From Saprospiraceae bacterium (GTDB taxonomy: Bacteria; Bacteroidota; Bacteroidia; Chitinophagales; Saprospiraceae), in NCBI GenBank assembly GCA_022841745.1, contig JALHQW010000013.1, positions 62,001 through 126,000 of the forward strand: 64,000 bases of DNA. The letters are read 5' to 3'. Under the pieces are notes generated by a model. The model had not been told where the DNA came from. It saw nothing but the letters and a program-made list of their open reading frames with translations, and searched no databases. Of this stretch, positions 1 through 10,000 are shown piece by piece (position 1 is the first letter of the stretch; each line of letters opens with the position of its first letter). Both the position numbers and the translations under genes were made by a program.

Positions 1-2559
1 CCCATCCATTTCTACGAAGTCGCCGGGCTTGAGTTTTGCCGTCAGGCCATTGATGCCCACGATGCAGGGGATGCCCATCTCACGGGACACGATGGCCGCG
101 TGGCTCAGCAGGCTGCCCCGCTCCACGAGGATGCCGGAAATGGACGGGAAAATCGTCACCCAACCGGGGTCGGTGGTGGTGGTCACGAGGATGTCGCCGT
201 CCATATTGAAGGCGTCTTCGGGCTTGTGAACGATTTTCACCTTGCCCCTCACCACGCCCTTGCAGCAGCCGATGCCTTTCAGGGCGTCGGGTTGCTCCGC
301 AATGGATTGGCTGGGCTTGTACGAGTTCCCCTGATAGACAATCCCGTGGGTCTTGATGCGCTCGCTTTGTGCCGTTTCTCGTTGAAAATCAGCGTATTGC
401 GCACAGCGCAAAGCGGCCAAGTCCCGCAGGTTGTAATTAACGGAAGTTCCTTTGATATAGTCGAACACCTCGTCCTTGGTGAGCCAGAAGATGTCGTCGG
501 GATGCTGTAGCAAGCCCTCGCTGAAGAAGATTTCGCCGAGCTTACAGAAGGCCGCCCTCGCATCCCCGAACGCACGGGTGCGGTACAGCCGCAGGTTCTC
601 CCGCCCGCTCACCAATTGCCTCGCCCGGCGCAGGATGTGGCGCAGCACCATGCGGGCAATGGGCTTGCCCCGCAACTTCTCCCAGACGGCTTTTTCAGCG
701 GCAAGGCATACCTCCGGCCCCGTCCGGAAGTCGAAGCTGTGCGGCTTGCGGTCGTTGAGGATATAGGATTGCAGCACGTCAATGAACAGTTCCGGGTGCT
801 GCCGGTAGGTCTTGGTTTCGAGTTTCAGTTCGCCAACCATGCGGTCACCGAATTGGTCAATATAGGCTTCCATATCCTGCTTTATTTCCACTAAATATGG
901 CTGGCTATTTATTTGATTTAAAATATGGTATTTATCGGGGTTTTTAAACAGTTTAATCAATTCATCAGCGGCATATATTTTATTGACGATGGCTGAAATT
1001 AATTCAGCGGGCTTGGTGGTGATGATAGTATTCCCCCCAATCAATAAATCGTTGTGGATATTGGTATCCTCGCCAAAAAGGTCGGTCATGCGCTTTTTCA
1101 ACAGGCCAAAATAAATCATGGCAAAAAAATCGTTGACCAGTGGTGCCTTCCATATTTTGAGCAATAAAGCCTCTTGTTTTTTATAAAGCCTTACGATTTG
1201 GTCAGGGGAAACCGATTCGGGGTCAATGGTTCGGATGCTCGCCTGCATTTCCTCGAACTGCCGCACGAAGTTTCGTTTTTGCGCCTCCAAGGTGAAGAGG
1301 TTGCGCAGGATGCTCACCACCATGTTTCCGATGCGCAGCGAGTCACGGAACTTGGAGCGGCGGTCGGTCGGTTCCAGGTCGAAGCGCTCCTTCACGCCCA
1401 TCATCTGCTCCATGAAACGGGCGTTGAACGAGTAGCCGGGCAACATCGAAATCATCTGGTACCACGAGCGTAGGTTGTAGTAAACCCGGCCATTCAGCAG
1501 GCCGAGCATATTGGCGAAATGCTCGGCGTTGGCCTCTATTTCCCGCACGGGCACGCCCATCAGCTCCACGAATTGGCGGTAGGCTTTTTCATACAATTGG
1601 ATGATGTACGAAAACGTGAGCGGCGAAGTGAGGCCAGGGTACGACTCGACGATATTGCTGTTGTCCCAAACGATGTACTGCCCGTGCGTGTCGGGCAGGT
1701 GGCGCAGCGTGGTCACGGGGCGGCTTTGCAGGATGTAGAGTTGGCTGCCGCAATAGGCGAACTCCACGTCCTGGTGCTTCCCGAAATGCCGCCGCAACTG
1801 CTCCACCCGCTGCACCACTTCCAGCACCTGCGCCTCGGTCAGGCAGGGCTGGTTTTGTTTTGCTGGCGTAATGGCCTGTTTCACCAAGCCCTTTCCCGCC
1901 GTTTCATCGAATACAAAGGTGTGCTCCTTCGTCGCAAGATGCGCCTCCACTTTCCCACTTGCCACCACGAACTGATCGGCGGGCAGGTCGCCAGAGACAA
2001 GGCCCTCCCCCACCCCATAGACCGCATTCACCACCTGTTGCTTGCGGTGGCCCGTGAGCGGGTTCAGGCTGAACGCCACGCCCGACACCTCCGGCTCCAG
2101 CATCTCCTGCACGATGACCGAAAGGTAATGCACGGGCTGCAAGCCATGCTCCCGCTGGTAGGTGCGCACATGGTCGCTGGCGCAAGAGGCCCAAACGTCG
2201 AGGATGGCTTGCGCCAATTCGGCGGCAGGCACGAAGAGCCGGGTCTTGAATTGCCCCGCAAACGAAAACTGGTCGGAGTCCTCATCCCGGTACGAGGAGC
2301 GCACGGCGAAATAGCGGGTCTTTTCATCGAAACTGCCCCTGATTTCGGCCACAAGGGCTTCGGGCAGTTGCAGTCCACCGAATTGCGGAGCACCCTGGCC
2401 ATCCAGCAATTGCCCGCCAAAATTCGCCTCAAACCACGTATCTGGTACCACCACGAACGGGGCCGTGGGGATGCCCATTGCAGCAAACTGCATCAAGCTG
2501 CGGGCCTTGCCGCCGATGGTGGGCGGGATGGGGTCGGCGGGATGGAGGAGGATTCTCAT
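1..2559 (-). CDS. PEP/pyruvate-binding dikinase, rifampin-phosphotransferase-like layout (3' end cut)
   Basis: Read from ATG at 2557-2559; 853 codons are visible and the frame is still open at the window edge. An ATP-grasp (PPDK_N) domain fills about residues 8-285 (IGGKARSL, AVRSSYRDED, SFAGQ, LQSRPVTTL). A mostly helical middle follows. A phosphohistidine swivel domain lies near 765-850, with the active His in SHAAIVSREMGIPCIVG (around residue 816). In true PEP synthase the swivel domain sits mid-protein and is followed by a PEP-binding barrel. Here it falls at the far end of a protein already over 850 residues, as in rifampin phosphotransferase-type enzymes, so a pyruvate/PEP substrate should not be assumed. 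The reaction expected for the fold is ATP-dependent phosphoryl transfer through His; the acceptor is unknown. A UbiA-like gene lies upstream on the same strand. Confidence 0.85.
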   Translation of the reverse strand, partial: MRILLHPADPIPPTIGGKARSLMQFAAMGIPTAPFVVVPDTWFEANFGGQLLDGQGAPQFGGLQLPEALVAEIRGSFDEKTRYFAVRSSYRDEDSDQFSFAGQFKTRLFVPAAELAQAILDVWASCASDHVRTYQREHGLQPVHYLSVIVQEMLEPEVSGVAFSLNPLTGHRKQQVVNAVYGVGEGLVSGDLPADQFVVASGKVEAHLATKEHTFVFDETAGKGLVKQAITPAKQNQPCLTEAQVLEVVQRVEQLRRHFGKHQDVEFAYCGSQLYILQSRPVTTLRHLPDTHGQYIVWDNSNIVESYPGLTSPLTFSYIIQLYEKAYRQFVELMGVPVREIEANAEHFANMLGLLNGRVYYNLRSWYQMISMLPGYSFNARFMEQMMGVKERFDLEPTDRRSKFRDSLRIGNMVVSILRNLFTLEAQKRNFVRQFEEMQASIRTIDPESVSPDQIVRLYKKQEALLLKIWKAPLVNDFFAMIYFGLLKKRMTDLFGEDTNIHNDLLIGGNTIITTKPAELISAIVNKIYAADELIKLFKNPDKYHILNQINSQPYLVEIKQDMEAYIDQFGDRMVGELKLETKTYRQHPELFIDVLQSYILNDRKPHSFDFRTGPEVCLAAEKAVWEKLRGKPIARMVLRHILRRARQLVSGRENLRLYRTRAFGDARAAFCKLGEIFFSEGLLQHPDDIFWLTKDEVFDYIKGTSVNYNLRDLAALRCAQYADFQRETAQSERIKTHGIVYQGNSYKPSQSIAEQPDALKGIGCCKGVVRGKVKIVHKPEDAFNMDGDILVTTTTDPGWVTIFPSISGILVERGSLLSHAAIVSREMGIPCIVGINGLTAKLKPGDFVEMDG

Positions 2560-2621
2560 TGCAAATAGCTACTTTAGGTTTAGTGAGCAATAGCTGCCAG
2601 TGTCAAAATTTGGCAGTCATC

Positions 2622-2691
2622 CTTTGAGAGGCGGGGTTATCGAACCCCGCAGTTCCGGAACTACGGGGTTCAATAACCCCGCCTCTCAAAG
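2622..2691. repeat. 70-bp near-perfect palindrome
   Basis: Two 35-base arms meet without a loop and differ at only two paired positions. The outer arm reads CTTTGAGAGGCGGGGTTAT. It lies in the 182-bp gap between the UbiA-like gene and the dikinase gene. There is no T-tract on either strand, so a simple terminator is unlikely; a dispersed REP-like or other palindromic element is more plausible. Confidence 0.85.
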
Positions 2692-2741
2692 ACGGCTGCA
2701 AGGTTGCAAGTACCGAACATCAATTTCAAATACGCCTATCA

Positions 2742-3680
2742 TTAATACCCCGCCCACTTCAAAATCATCGGCAGCGCCCCCAGCGTCAGGTACATCAGTA
2801 GCCCCCAGCCGCCGGAGGCCAGTTCGATGAGCTTGGAGAGCTTGACCGTTGGTTTGCGAAGGAACAAAATCCCATAGACCAGCGACGAACCATAGATGAC
2901 CAGCAACACGCCCGCCCCCAGCCAACCGAGGTTGACGTAGGTAGCGGCGGCCACGGCCATTGCGAAGGCAAGGGTGATGATGCTCATCCAAATCCAGACG
3001 GCCTTGCGCTGGCCGTACATTTTGGTATAGCTGTTGAATTCCTCGTTTTCGGGCGTGCGGATTTTGCGGCCCACCTCCCACACCAGCCCGTTGATGTACG
3101 ACACGGCGAAGAAGAACGCCATGCCGACAGGCGCCTGGCCGGGGCCTTCCAAGTACCAGTCCATGGCGCTGGAGTACATATCAATGGCCGGGAAAAAAAA
3201 CATGTGGCTGAGCACGTAGGCCACCCAATGGCGGTTCAGCCAGTCCGGCACGAAGAAGTTGAACAGCATCAGCACGAGGAAGGCTTGCGGCACGAGCAGC
3301 CAGCCGAGCATCTGCGGCGTTAGGAGCAGGTTCACAACGATTTGCACTGCAAAGGCCGCCCAGCCCAGCCATTTCAATTCCCGAAAGCTGATGAGGCCCC
3401 TCGGCACGGGCAGGTAGGGGCGGTGCGCTGCATCAATTTCCCGGTCCTTGAACTCGTCAGCCACCCGCAATAGGAAGAAAAAACTGAAAGTGGTGACAGC
3501 AGCGGAAACGAACAGCTTCCAGTCCACAAACCCTGTTTCGCCTCGACAGATGCGGGAATACGAAATGGCCGAAAACGCAAACGCCGTCAGGAAGATGCCG
3601 TTGGCAAGGAACGGGAACCGCTCTTTTTGGTATATCAAAAAGCGGCGGAAGAAGGGAAGGTTGTTTTCGTTGGTGAGCAT
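2742..3680 (-). CDS. UbiA-family prenyltransferase-like membrane protein
   Basis: 312 residues with eight or nine hydrophobic segments. The first Asp-rich motif is seen around residues 72-88 (RVADEFKDREIDAAHRP), matching the prenyl-diphosphate/Mg site of UbiA enzymes. The second motif, near 200-211 (EVGRKIRTPENE), is degenerate, with Glu and Lys where most members have Asp. I chose ATG at 3680 (MLTNENN) over the in-frame ATG at 3722, because the added 14 residues are not conserved-looking. The expected reaction is transfer of an isoprenoid chain in the inner membrane; the acceptor is unknown. The gene is followed on the same strand, after a 70-bp palindrome, by the dikinase gene, suggesting a shared pathway. 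Confidence 0.75.
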   Translation of the reverse strand: MLTNENNLPFFRRFLIYQKERFPFLANGIFLTAFAFSAISYSRICRGETGFVDWKLFVSAAVTTFSFFFLLRVADEFKDREIDAAHRPYLPVPRGLISFRELKWLGWAAFAVQIVVNLLLTPQMLGWLLVPQAFLVLMLFNFFVPDWLNRHWVAYVLSHMFFFPAIDMYSSAMDWYLEGPGQAPVGMAFFFAVSYINGLVWEVGRKIRTPENEEFNSYTKMYGQRKAVWIWMSIITLAFAMAVAAATYVNLGWLGAGVLLVIYGSSLVYGILFLRKPTVKLSKLIELASGGWGLLMYLTLGALPMILKWAGY

Positions 3681-3773
3681 GGTGGGGCAAAGGTAGGGGG
3701 AAAGCAATAAGCTATCACCCAAAGGTTATTTTCTATGCTAAACTCCTACCCTTGCCCGGTTCGATAGGAACCC

Positions 3774-4508
3774 TTATTTCCTAAAAACATAATCGGCTGT
3801 ACCAAGCACCGTATCCACAACGATGCTTTTGTTCGTGCCAATCACAAATTCGCTCAGTCCGACGTGGCGTTTGTTCTTTCGGTTCCAGTCGTAGGTATAG
3901 CCGAGTTGCGTGAAGGGGTAACGATTGTAAAGTGTAGAATCGGCAAAGGAAGCACGGGTTTGGTCCATTAGCCAAACCAAGTTTTCGCAATCGGGGCTGG
4001 CCCCGTTGGGGATGAGAAGCTCGCAACTGGTGTCGGTTACCTCCGTGTCCACACAGGGGCGAACGAGGTCTTGGGGGCGCACCCAAAACGTCACAAAGAC
4101 TTTTTTATCGGCGTTTGGCGGCAGGCCGAGCAACTGGTGAAGGCGCTTGTCGAGGGCTTTTTCCCGATTGTACTTGCGCTTCTGCGCCTTTAGCCAATTG
4201 TGCATATCGGGTTCTGCCGTCACCCAAATCGGATATTTGCCCGTGTTGTAAAAGCCCGTTTTGGGATCGTTTTTGTAGTATTTGGCATCGGCCTTCCAAG
4301 AAGAAACGAGCAGGTACTGCTCGCCATTGATGGTCTTCCATTTTAGCCCAGGGTTCTCCTTGGAAAGCATCGTTAGGCTTTTGGAGACCTTCGAGGCATC
4401 CAATTGGGAAGCGTCGGCGAGGGATTTCTTGTACAATTGCTTGGTGCAGCCAAGGCTTGCCAATAGCACGAAAACGGCCAAGGCAATCAGGTAGTAGTTG
4501 TTTTTCAT
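3774..4508 (-). CDS. putative lipoprotein, unknown function
   Basis: 244 residues from ATG at 4508 (MKNNYYLIALAVFVLLAS), giving a hydrophobic signal ending in SLGC, a loose lipobox. An in-frame upstream ATG at 4652 would add 48 residues running into the preceding gene and is less likely. After the signal there is one soluble domain rich in aromatic and charged residues, with a Cys pair around DTEVTDTSCELL. I do not recognise a family. It lies 92 bp after a thioredoxin-fold gene on the same strand and may share its transcript. Confidence 0.65.
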   Translation of the reverse strand: MKNNYYLIALAVFVLLASLGCTKQLYKKSLADASQLDASKVSKSLTMLSKENPGLKWKTINGEQYLLVSSWKADAKYYKNDPKTGFYNTGKYPIWVTAEPDMHNWLKAQKRKYNREKALDKRLHQLLGLPPNADKKVFVTFWVRPQDLVRPCVDTEVTDTSCELLIPNGASPDCENLVWLMDQTRASFADSTLYNRYPFTQLGYTYDWNRKNKRHVGLSEFVIGTNKSIVVDTVLGTADYVFRK

Positions 4509-4600
4509 AATAGCTGGTTGATTCGTTGTTTTGAATGCTGTACTATATCGAATGGGTTGGGTGGGGATTGAGGTGCCACTTGCAAATGGCAGGCTCCCGT

Positions 4601-5098
4601 TCAATCCTTTTCTTTCTTGTACGTCCCAGGGTTGAGCGCCGCAGGTGTCCATGCCTTCAGCATCCCTTCCACCTTTTTGCGGTCGTAGCCGTCGCCTGAC
4701 TCCAGCAGGCCCGTGTCCTGCGTATGGACGCGGTTCCCGTTTCCATCCAAAACGATGAGCACCGGATACCCAAACCGCTGCGGAAAACCATACTGCGCAA
4801 AGACCGCCTCATTGGGGTTTTCCTTGCTGTAATTCAGGTGGTAAAGGAGGTAATTGTCCTCCAACAGCTTTTTCAGTTCCGCATCTTTTTCGATGAAATC
4901 ATGGAACTTGTAGCACCAAACGCACCAGTTGCCGCCGCCCTGCAAGATGACGTGCTTGCCCTCCGCCGCCGCTTTTTGGACCATTTGCGCAATCTCCTCC
5001 GTGGCATTTGCCTCGGGGTGGTAAAGGTTGCCGTAGGTCTTTTGCGCCGAGGCGGCGAGGGAAAAGGATAGTAGGAACGATGCGAGTAGGATTTTCAT
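4601..5098 (-). CDS. secreted thioredoxin-fold protein
   Basis: 165 residues from ATG at 5098. Residues 1-18 form a signal peptide (MKILLASFLLSFSLAASA). A thioredoxin-like domain follows, with the redox motif CVWC at 59-62 inside GGGNWCVWCYKFHDF and the cis-Pro region FGYPVLIVLDGNGN. The motif style resembles the thioredoxin_7/DUF255-like group, predicted to handle disulfides in the periplasm. The in-frame ATG at 5155 would bury the signal peptide and was rejected. Neighbours on the same strand encode a TMEM220-like protein (upstream) and a lipoprotein (downstream). Confidence 0.8.
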   Translation of the reverse strand: MKILLASFLLSFSLAASAQKTYGNLYHPEANATEEIAQMVQKAAAEGKHVILQGGGNWCVWCYKFHDFIEKDAELKKLLEDNYLLYHLNYSKENPNEAVFAQYGFPQRFGYPVLIVLDGNGNRVHTQDTGLLESGDGYDRKKVEGMLKAWTPAALNPGTYKKEKD

Positions 5099-5157
5099 GA
5101 CAATGATTTTAAAAGAAATGGTTGGTAAATATAGCGAAGATTGCTGAGCTGACATTT

Positions 5158-5514
5158 TTACTGTTTATTGCTCCGCCAATATTGCCATATCAGCACGATT
5201 AGACAGGTGGCTACTCCCAAGAACTCCCGTGTCAGCTCCACGTGCGGCTCCGTGGCCTTCATTTCAGAAACAATACTTGGCTCGCCCATGCTTATCCAGT
5301 CTATGAAATCATGCGCAGTGACAATCAACCAAACAGCACAAACGGCCAGGCCTACCCAAAGCACATATTTGTTGTATTTACCAAACGCTGCGAAGCCACA
5401 GACCGCCGCCACGAACAGGTACAGCGCCATCCAATGGATGGGGTCGGGGTCGTTGTATTGCACCGCAGCGAAGAGGACGAAAAGGATGGTCAGAATTAGA
5501 TGGAGGATTTTCAT
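5158..5514 (-). CDS. TMEM220-like small membrane protein
   Basis: 118 residues from ATG at 5514 (MKILHLILTILFVLFAAVQ). Four hydrophobic helices are visible, with the signature VQYNDPDPIHWM between helices 1 and 2, which I associate with the transmembrane 220 family (function unknown). The earlier ATG at 5556 adds a charged 14-residue leader and is less likely. It is co-directional with the thioredoxin-fold gene, 59 bp away. Confidence 0.7.
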   Translation of the reverse strand: MKILHLILTILFVLFAAVQYNDPDPIHWMALYLFVAAVCGFAAFGKYNKYVLWVGLAVCAVWLIVTAHDFIDWISMGEPSIVSEMKATEPHVELTREFLGVATCLIVLIWQYWRSNKQ

Positions 5515-5660
5515 GGTGCGAGATAATTGAAAATCTAATCTAGCCTTTTTTAACACCGTTATGGGTTTCTACTCAATTGATTTTGTTTCAAAAGACTAAA
5601 ATTTTTTCCGCAATCAATTTCAGTTGTTTAAGGGCCATCCAGTAGGATGGGTTTTGACAA

Positions 5661-5693
5661 AAAAAAATTGCCGGGGGGTGTCCCCGGCAATTG
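5661..5693 (-). terminator. intrinsic terminator after the aspartic-protease-like gene
   Basis: Read on the minus strand, ATTGCCGGGG / CCCCGGCAAT form a 10-bp stem, followed directly by a run of T (the A-run at 5659-5667 on plus). It lies about 105 bp past the stop of the gene at 5798-6730. Confidence 0.85.
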
Positions 5694-5797
5694 ATTCAAA
5701 ATTGCTGCCTTCCGCATTAGTTGATGTTATAGGTTACTTCAAATGGGCATAAACGTCTTTGCAAAAAGCATCGGTTATTTGGTTCCCCATGAAATCA

Positions 5798-6730
5798 TTA
5801 TTTATCCCTGGTTTTACCGGCGGCTGCCAACTGCTCATCCACCGTTTTCCGGTCCCATAGATAAATTTCTTTTTTCCGGAAGTTGATGGCCACTCGGAAG
5901 TTACTTAGAAATTCATATCCAAGCAGGCCATCCAGCCTTGCTCCCGACCTATTTTGATTGAGGTGGTCTAATGAGACTATTAGTGTTTTCATGGGTGGAC
6001 AAGAAAGGCCGCCCACCATTAATTCGTGCATGGTTAATGATTTTACTGAAGTTGTTTCATGACCGAAACTTGTCAATGAATCGTTCATTACCCTGGAAAA
6101 ACAAGCGTTCAGCAGGTCAGTTTTCCGGTTATCAATCACATTGGCACTGGCGCCTGAATCCAGGCCCATTTTTAAGCATTGTCCGTTCGCAGTAACCTGC
6201 AAGAAAGGCTCACTTCCACCTTGAGAGAAGGAAAGCGTTTCCAGAGGTCTCTGGTGTATCTGTTTTGAAGCTAAACAGTTTCCTTTTTTATCGAGTTGAT
6301 AAATGGTCACTTCCCCAAAGGTATAGTCTAAAACCACTTCGCAATTCTTGAACAGGTTGTTCCCAATTACTCCCATTAATTGCATACCCATTGTTCTCTC
6401 CAAAGCATTGAAATCGGTCAAGGTGGCAGTTATTTTTTTTTCAAACCCCGCCAGGTTAATCCTTATGAAGTCAATTTCTTTTTCGGTCTCACAACCGTTG
6501 ACACCATAAAATTTCTCCCCAGTTGGAAAGCCTTTGAAAAACCGGTTATTCAGCGTGACATCCGGTACGCCGGTGTCCAGAATGAACAGGCCTTCATTAC
6601 CCGACACTGTGGCATTGACTATTATAAGTTTTCGTATTAGTTGGAATGAAACGGTGGTGACAGGAGGGTTTGTCTGGCCGTAAAACGGTACGCTGATTAA
6701 GAGTGCAAGGAAAAATAAGATGGTTTTCAT
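5798..6730 (-). CDS. secreted retropepsin-like aspartic protease
   Basis: 310 residues with a signal peptide (MKTILFFLALLISVPFYGQ). Two aspartic-protease motifs are visible: LDTG at about 51-54 and LDSGASANVID near 190. Each is followed by a hydrophobic strand, and DGLLGYEFLSNF in the C-terminal half matches the usual LG motif. The double-lobed arrangement fits the bacterial pepsin/retropepsin-like family found in Bacteroidota, expected to act in the periplasm or at the cell surface. It is a single gene with its own terminator and a large gap upstream. Confidence 0.8.
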   Translation of the reverse strand: MKTILFFLALLISVPFYGQTNPPVTTVSFQLIRKLIIVNATVSGNEGLFILDTGVPDVTLNNRFFKGFPTGEKFYGVNGCETEKEIDFIRINLAGFEKKITATLTDFNALERTMGMQLMGVIGNNLFKNCEVVLDYTFGEVTIYQLDKKGNCLASKQIHQRPLETLSFSQGGSEPFLQVTANGQCLKMGLDSGASANVIDNRKTDLLNACFSRVMNDSLTSFGHETTSVKSLTMHELMVGGLSCPPMKTLIVSLDHLNQNRSGARLDGLLGYEFLSNFRVAINFRKKEIYLWDRKTVDEQLAAAGKTRDK

Positions 6731-7043
6731 TTTTGCGGCGTTGAAACTGTTAAAACTTCTTTTTCCAATAAAAAGGCGGGGTAGTTTTTGATGCTACCAG
6801 TCTTTGATTATTGTCAAGAGCTTCTTGAAAATGATGGGGGAAAGATGAAGGGCTTTTGCAGGAAACCTGTTGGACGGGGATGGCGCAAACAGGACGGAAA
6901 TGGCGGCAGTTGGACGGAGAGTGCATCAGTTGGACTGAGAATGCATTTTTGGCAAGCCGTTTTAAAAAATGCAAAAAAAAACGCCGCTTTTCACTCAAAA
7001 AAATGAAAAGCGGCGTAGAACGGAGGAGTAGTCTTTTTTGTCT
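6731..7043. other. intergenic stretch, 313 bp
   Basis: No convincing gene. It contains the terminator of the hybrid sensor gene at its right end. A short imperfect direct repeat (TTGGACGGAGAGTGCAT / TTGGACTGAGAATGCAT) lies around 6911-6945. The promoter of the aspartic-protease-like gene should lie here but I cannot place it. Confidence 0.5.
6977..7016 (-). terminator. terminator of the hybrid sensor gene
   Basis: Minus strand: ACGCCGCTTTTCA / TGAAAAGCGGCGT, a 13-bp perfect stem with a T-rich loop, followed by a run of T. It lies about 30 bp beyond the stop codon at 7044. Confidence 0.85.
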
Positions 7044-10000
7044 CTAACCGGCGTTTTGCTCCCGCCACACTTGCGGGGAAACGCCAAATTCTTGTTTGAA
7101 TACCCGGCTGAAATAGGCGGGGTCATTGAACCCGCAGTCAATGGCAATCGCCGCAAGGCTGTACCCGGAATGGATGATCATCTCCTTGGCTTTCACCAAT
7201 CGAACATAGCGGATGAAATGGGTGGCAGACAGCCCGGTCAAAGCGGAGAGCTTACGGTGGACTTGCGAGTGGCTCATCGCCAAGGTACGGCAGAGCTTTT
7301 CAACATCAAAATCGGTGGCGTCCAAATTGGCTTCTATTGTTTTCCTGACTTTAATGACGAAGGCGTTTTCTAAACTGTTGGCTAAAGGAACATTTTGGGT
7401 TTTACTTCCCTGTTCAACCTCTTTTAAAATGCTGATGTCGGAAGCCAGCATTGGACTTTCGGGAGGGGACGGCAGTTCTTCGGACAAACTCACCTCCAAG
7501 CTGGAGCGATAATACTGTTGCAATTGCCGACGCAATTCAAGCAGATTCCTGATACGCAGCAAAAGTTCTTTCTTGTGAAACGGTTTCGTTAGGTAATCGT
7601 CAGCGCCCTGCTCCAAACCCTCCAATCGGCTGTCCATATCGGCCTTGGCAGTCAGCATGATGATGGGAATATGGCTGGTGCGTTCATCGGTTTTCAGCGA
7701 TTTGCACACTTCAAAGCCGTCCTTGAGCGGCATCATCACATCCAATATTATAAGGTCGGGCGTGGTGTTGAAAGCTATATCCTCACATTCCTTTCCGTTC
7801 TTGGCGATTTCAATTATGTAGTCGTTTTTCAGGCAGGTGGCGAGATAAGTGCGCACATCCTCGTTGTCGTCCGCAATCAATATATGCGGAAGGTCACTGT
7901 CTTTATTGTCCGTCAAAACTTGTGGTTCATCCACTGAATCAGGGGCATCCACATTGATTTTAGACGTTAAAACAGGCGCTTTTATTTGCTTTTCCTCCAC
8001 GTCCAAATTATGCTGCAACGGGAAAGTCACTTTAAATTCAGCACCCTTGCCTTGATGGCTCTTGACCGCAATCGTGCCGTCCATCAGTTTTACCAATTCA
8101 CGAGTCAGTGCCAGGCCGATGCCAGTGCCTTCGCCCTGCCTCGTATGCGTGCCATCAGATTGATAAAAGCGGTCAAAAATAAGCGGTAAATCCGCTTCGG
8201 CGATGCCAATGCCCGTGTCTTTTATTTTAAGGATAAATCGGTCATTATGCGTATTGACCCATATATATACATGGCCATCTTTCGGCGTAAATTTAATCGC
8301 ATTGGATAGGATATTGGAAACGATTTGCTGCATTCTTACTTCGTCAAAATCCATGATTAATTCCTCCTCCGCTGGGATGAAATGTAACTGCACGCCTTTG
8401 TTTTCTGCCAAAGAGTGGAAGCTTTCAACGATATATTCAAGAAAAGCCACCATATCTGCCCGATGGTAATGCAAGGTTAATTTACCGCTTTCCAGTTTAC
8501 TCAGGTCGAGCATTTGGTTGACGAGCGTCAGTAGGTTTTGCCCATTTCGGATTATCATTTTCAGACCTTCACGAAAATGGTCTTTCGGGTTATCCAACAC
8601 CTGGTGCGCCATGCCCAGAATAACCGTCAACGGGGTGCGGAATTCGTGGGTAATATTGGTATATAATATAGTTTTGACCGCATCCAATTCCTTTAACCGC
8701 AAGGCTTCCGCCTGTTGCAGTCGCTGCCTGAGTTCAAATCGGTATAAGGCAAAAATGCTTCCACCAATCAGTAATAAATAGCATAAATAAGCCCACCAAG
8801 TCCGCCACCACGGTGGGCGGATGGTAAAGGTATAGCGTAATTCTTCGCTCCAAGCGCCTTCGCTTTTCTTGGCTTTTACTTTGAACGTATAAGTTCCCGG
8901 TGACAGATTGCCATAAGTTGCTTCGTTGTGCGTGGAAATAGCGCTCCATTGGTCTTCCAATCCTTCGAGTTGGTATTGGTATTTCACCGACTTGGGCGAT
9001 TGCAAAGTTATGCCTGTAAAATTGAACGTGAGGTAATTATTATTATATGCCAGACTTAAACCCTGTGGGATGTTATACCATTTTGAAAGGCTATCCAACT
9101 GAAAATCCATCAGTTTTACGCCATTCCCCAGCGTAATACTGGTATCTTTTTTATGCGCTAATTTCCCCCATGCGATGTTTTCGTTAAACAGCGCCACATT
9201 GGTTAATTGCAAATTAGGAGCGGAAGTATCGGCCCTTAATATTTCAGGATTAAATACGGAGAGCCTGTCACCAGAACCCAACCATAATGCGCCGTCATTG
9301 GCTTCAAATATCATCCCAGCACTGAACGAACCATCTTCATTCGTATAATTTTTGAAAAATGAATGGTTTTCATTGTTAGTCACTAGCCTGGCTTTTTCGG
9401 CCATTTCATGCTGTTTGGCTTGCGTTAGCAACGACAAACCTGAATCGGAACTGAACCAGAGGTCACCATTTCGAGCCGCTGTCATACTGGAAACATGATT
9501 GCTCAATCCTTCTTTTTCGGCGAAATACGTGAAATTTTTACCGTCATATAGTACAACGCCATCGTTCAAGGTGCCGAACCAGAGATTGCCATTTTGGGCG
9601 ACTTTGATGCTCAGTATATCATTGCTCAATCCTTGTTTTTCGGCAAAATGCGTAAAATGTTGACCATTGAATTTCGTAACTCCACCGCCCTTGGTGCCGA
9701 ACCATAAATTACCGTTTTTATCTTCTGCTATACCCGAAACAATATTATGACTGAGTCCCTCCTTGGTCGTATAATTGGTAAAATTTTTTCCATCATATTT
9801 TGAAGCGCCACCGAAATCAGTGCCTATCCATATATTGCCGCTTTTATCTTCCAGCATACTGGTAACTCGATTGCCGCTCAGTCCTTCGTTTTCGGTAAAA
9901 TGGGTGAAATTTTTTCCATCGTATTTCACAATGCCGCCACCCCAGGAGCCGAACCAAAGGTTTCCCGTTTTGTCTATCAACATTTTCGTAACCAAACTGG

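Noticed and set aside
1519-2568. 349-codon open frame on the plus strand
   Set aside because: Antisense to the dikinase gene, whose motifs are clear on the minus strand.
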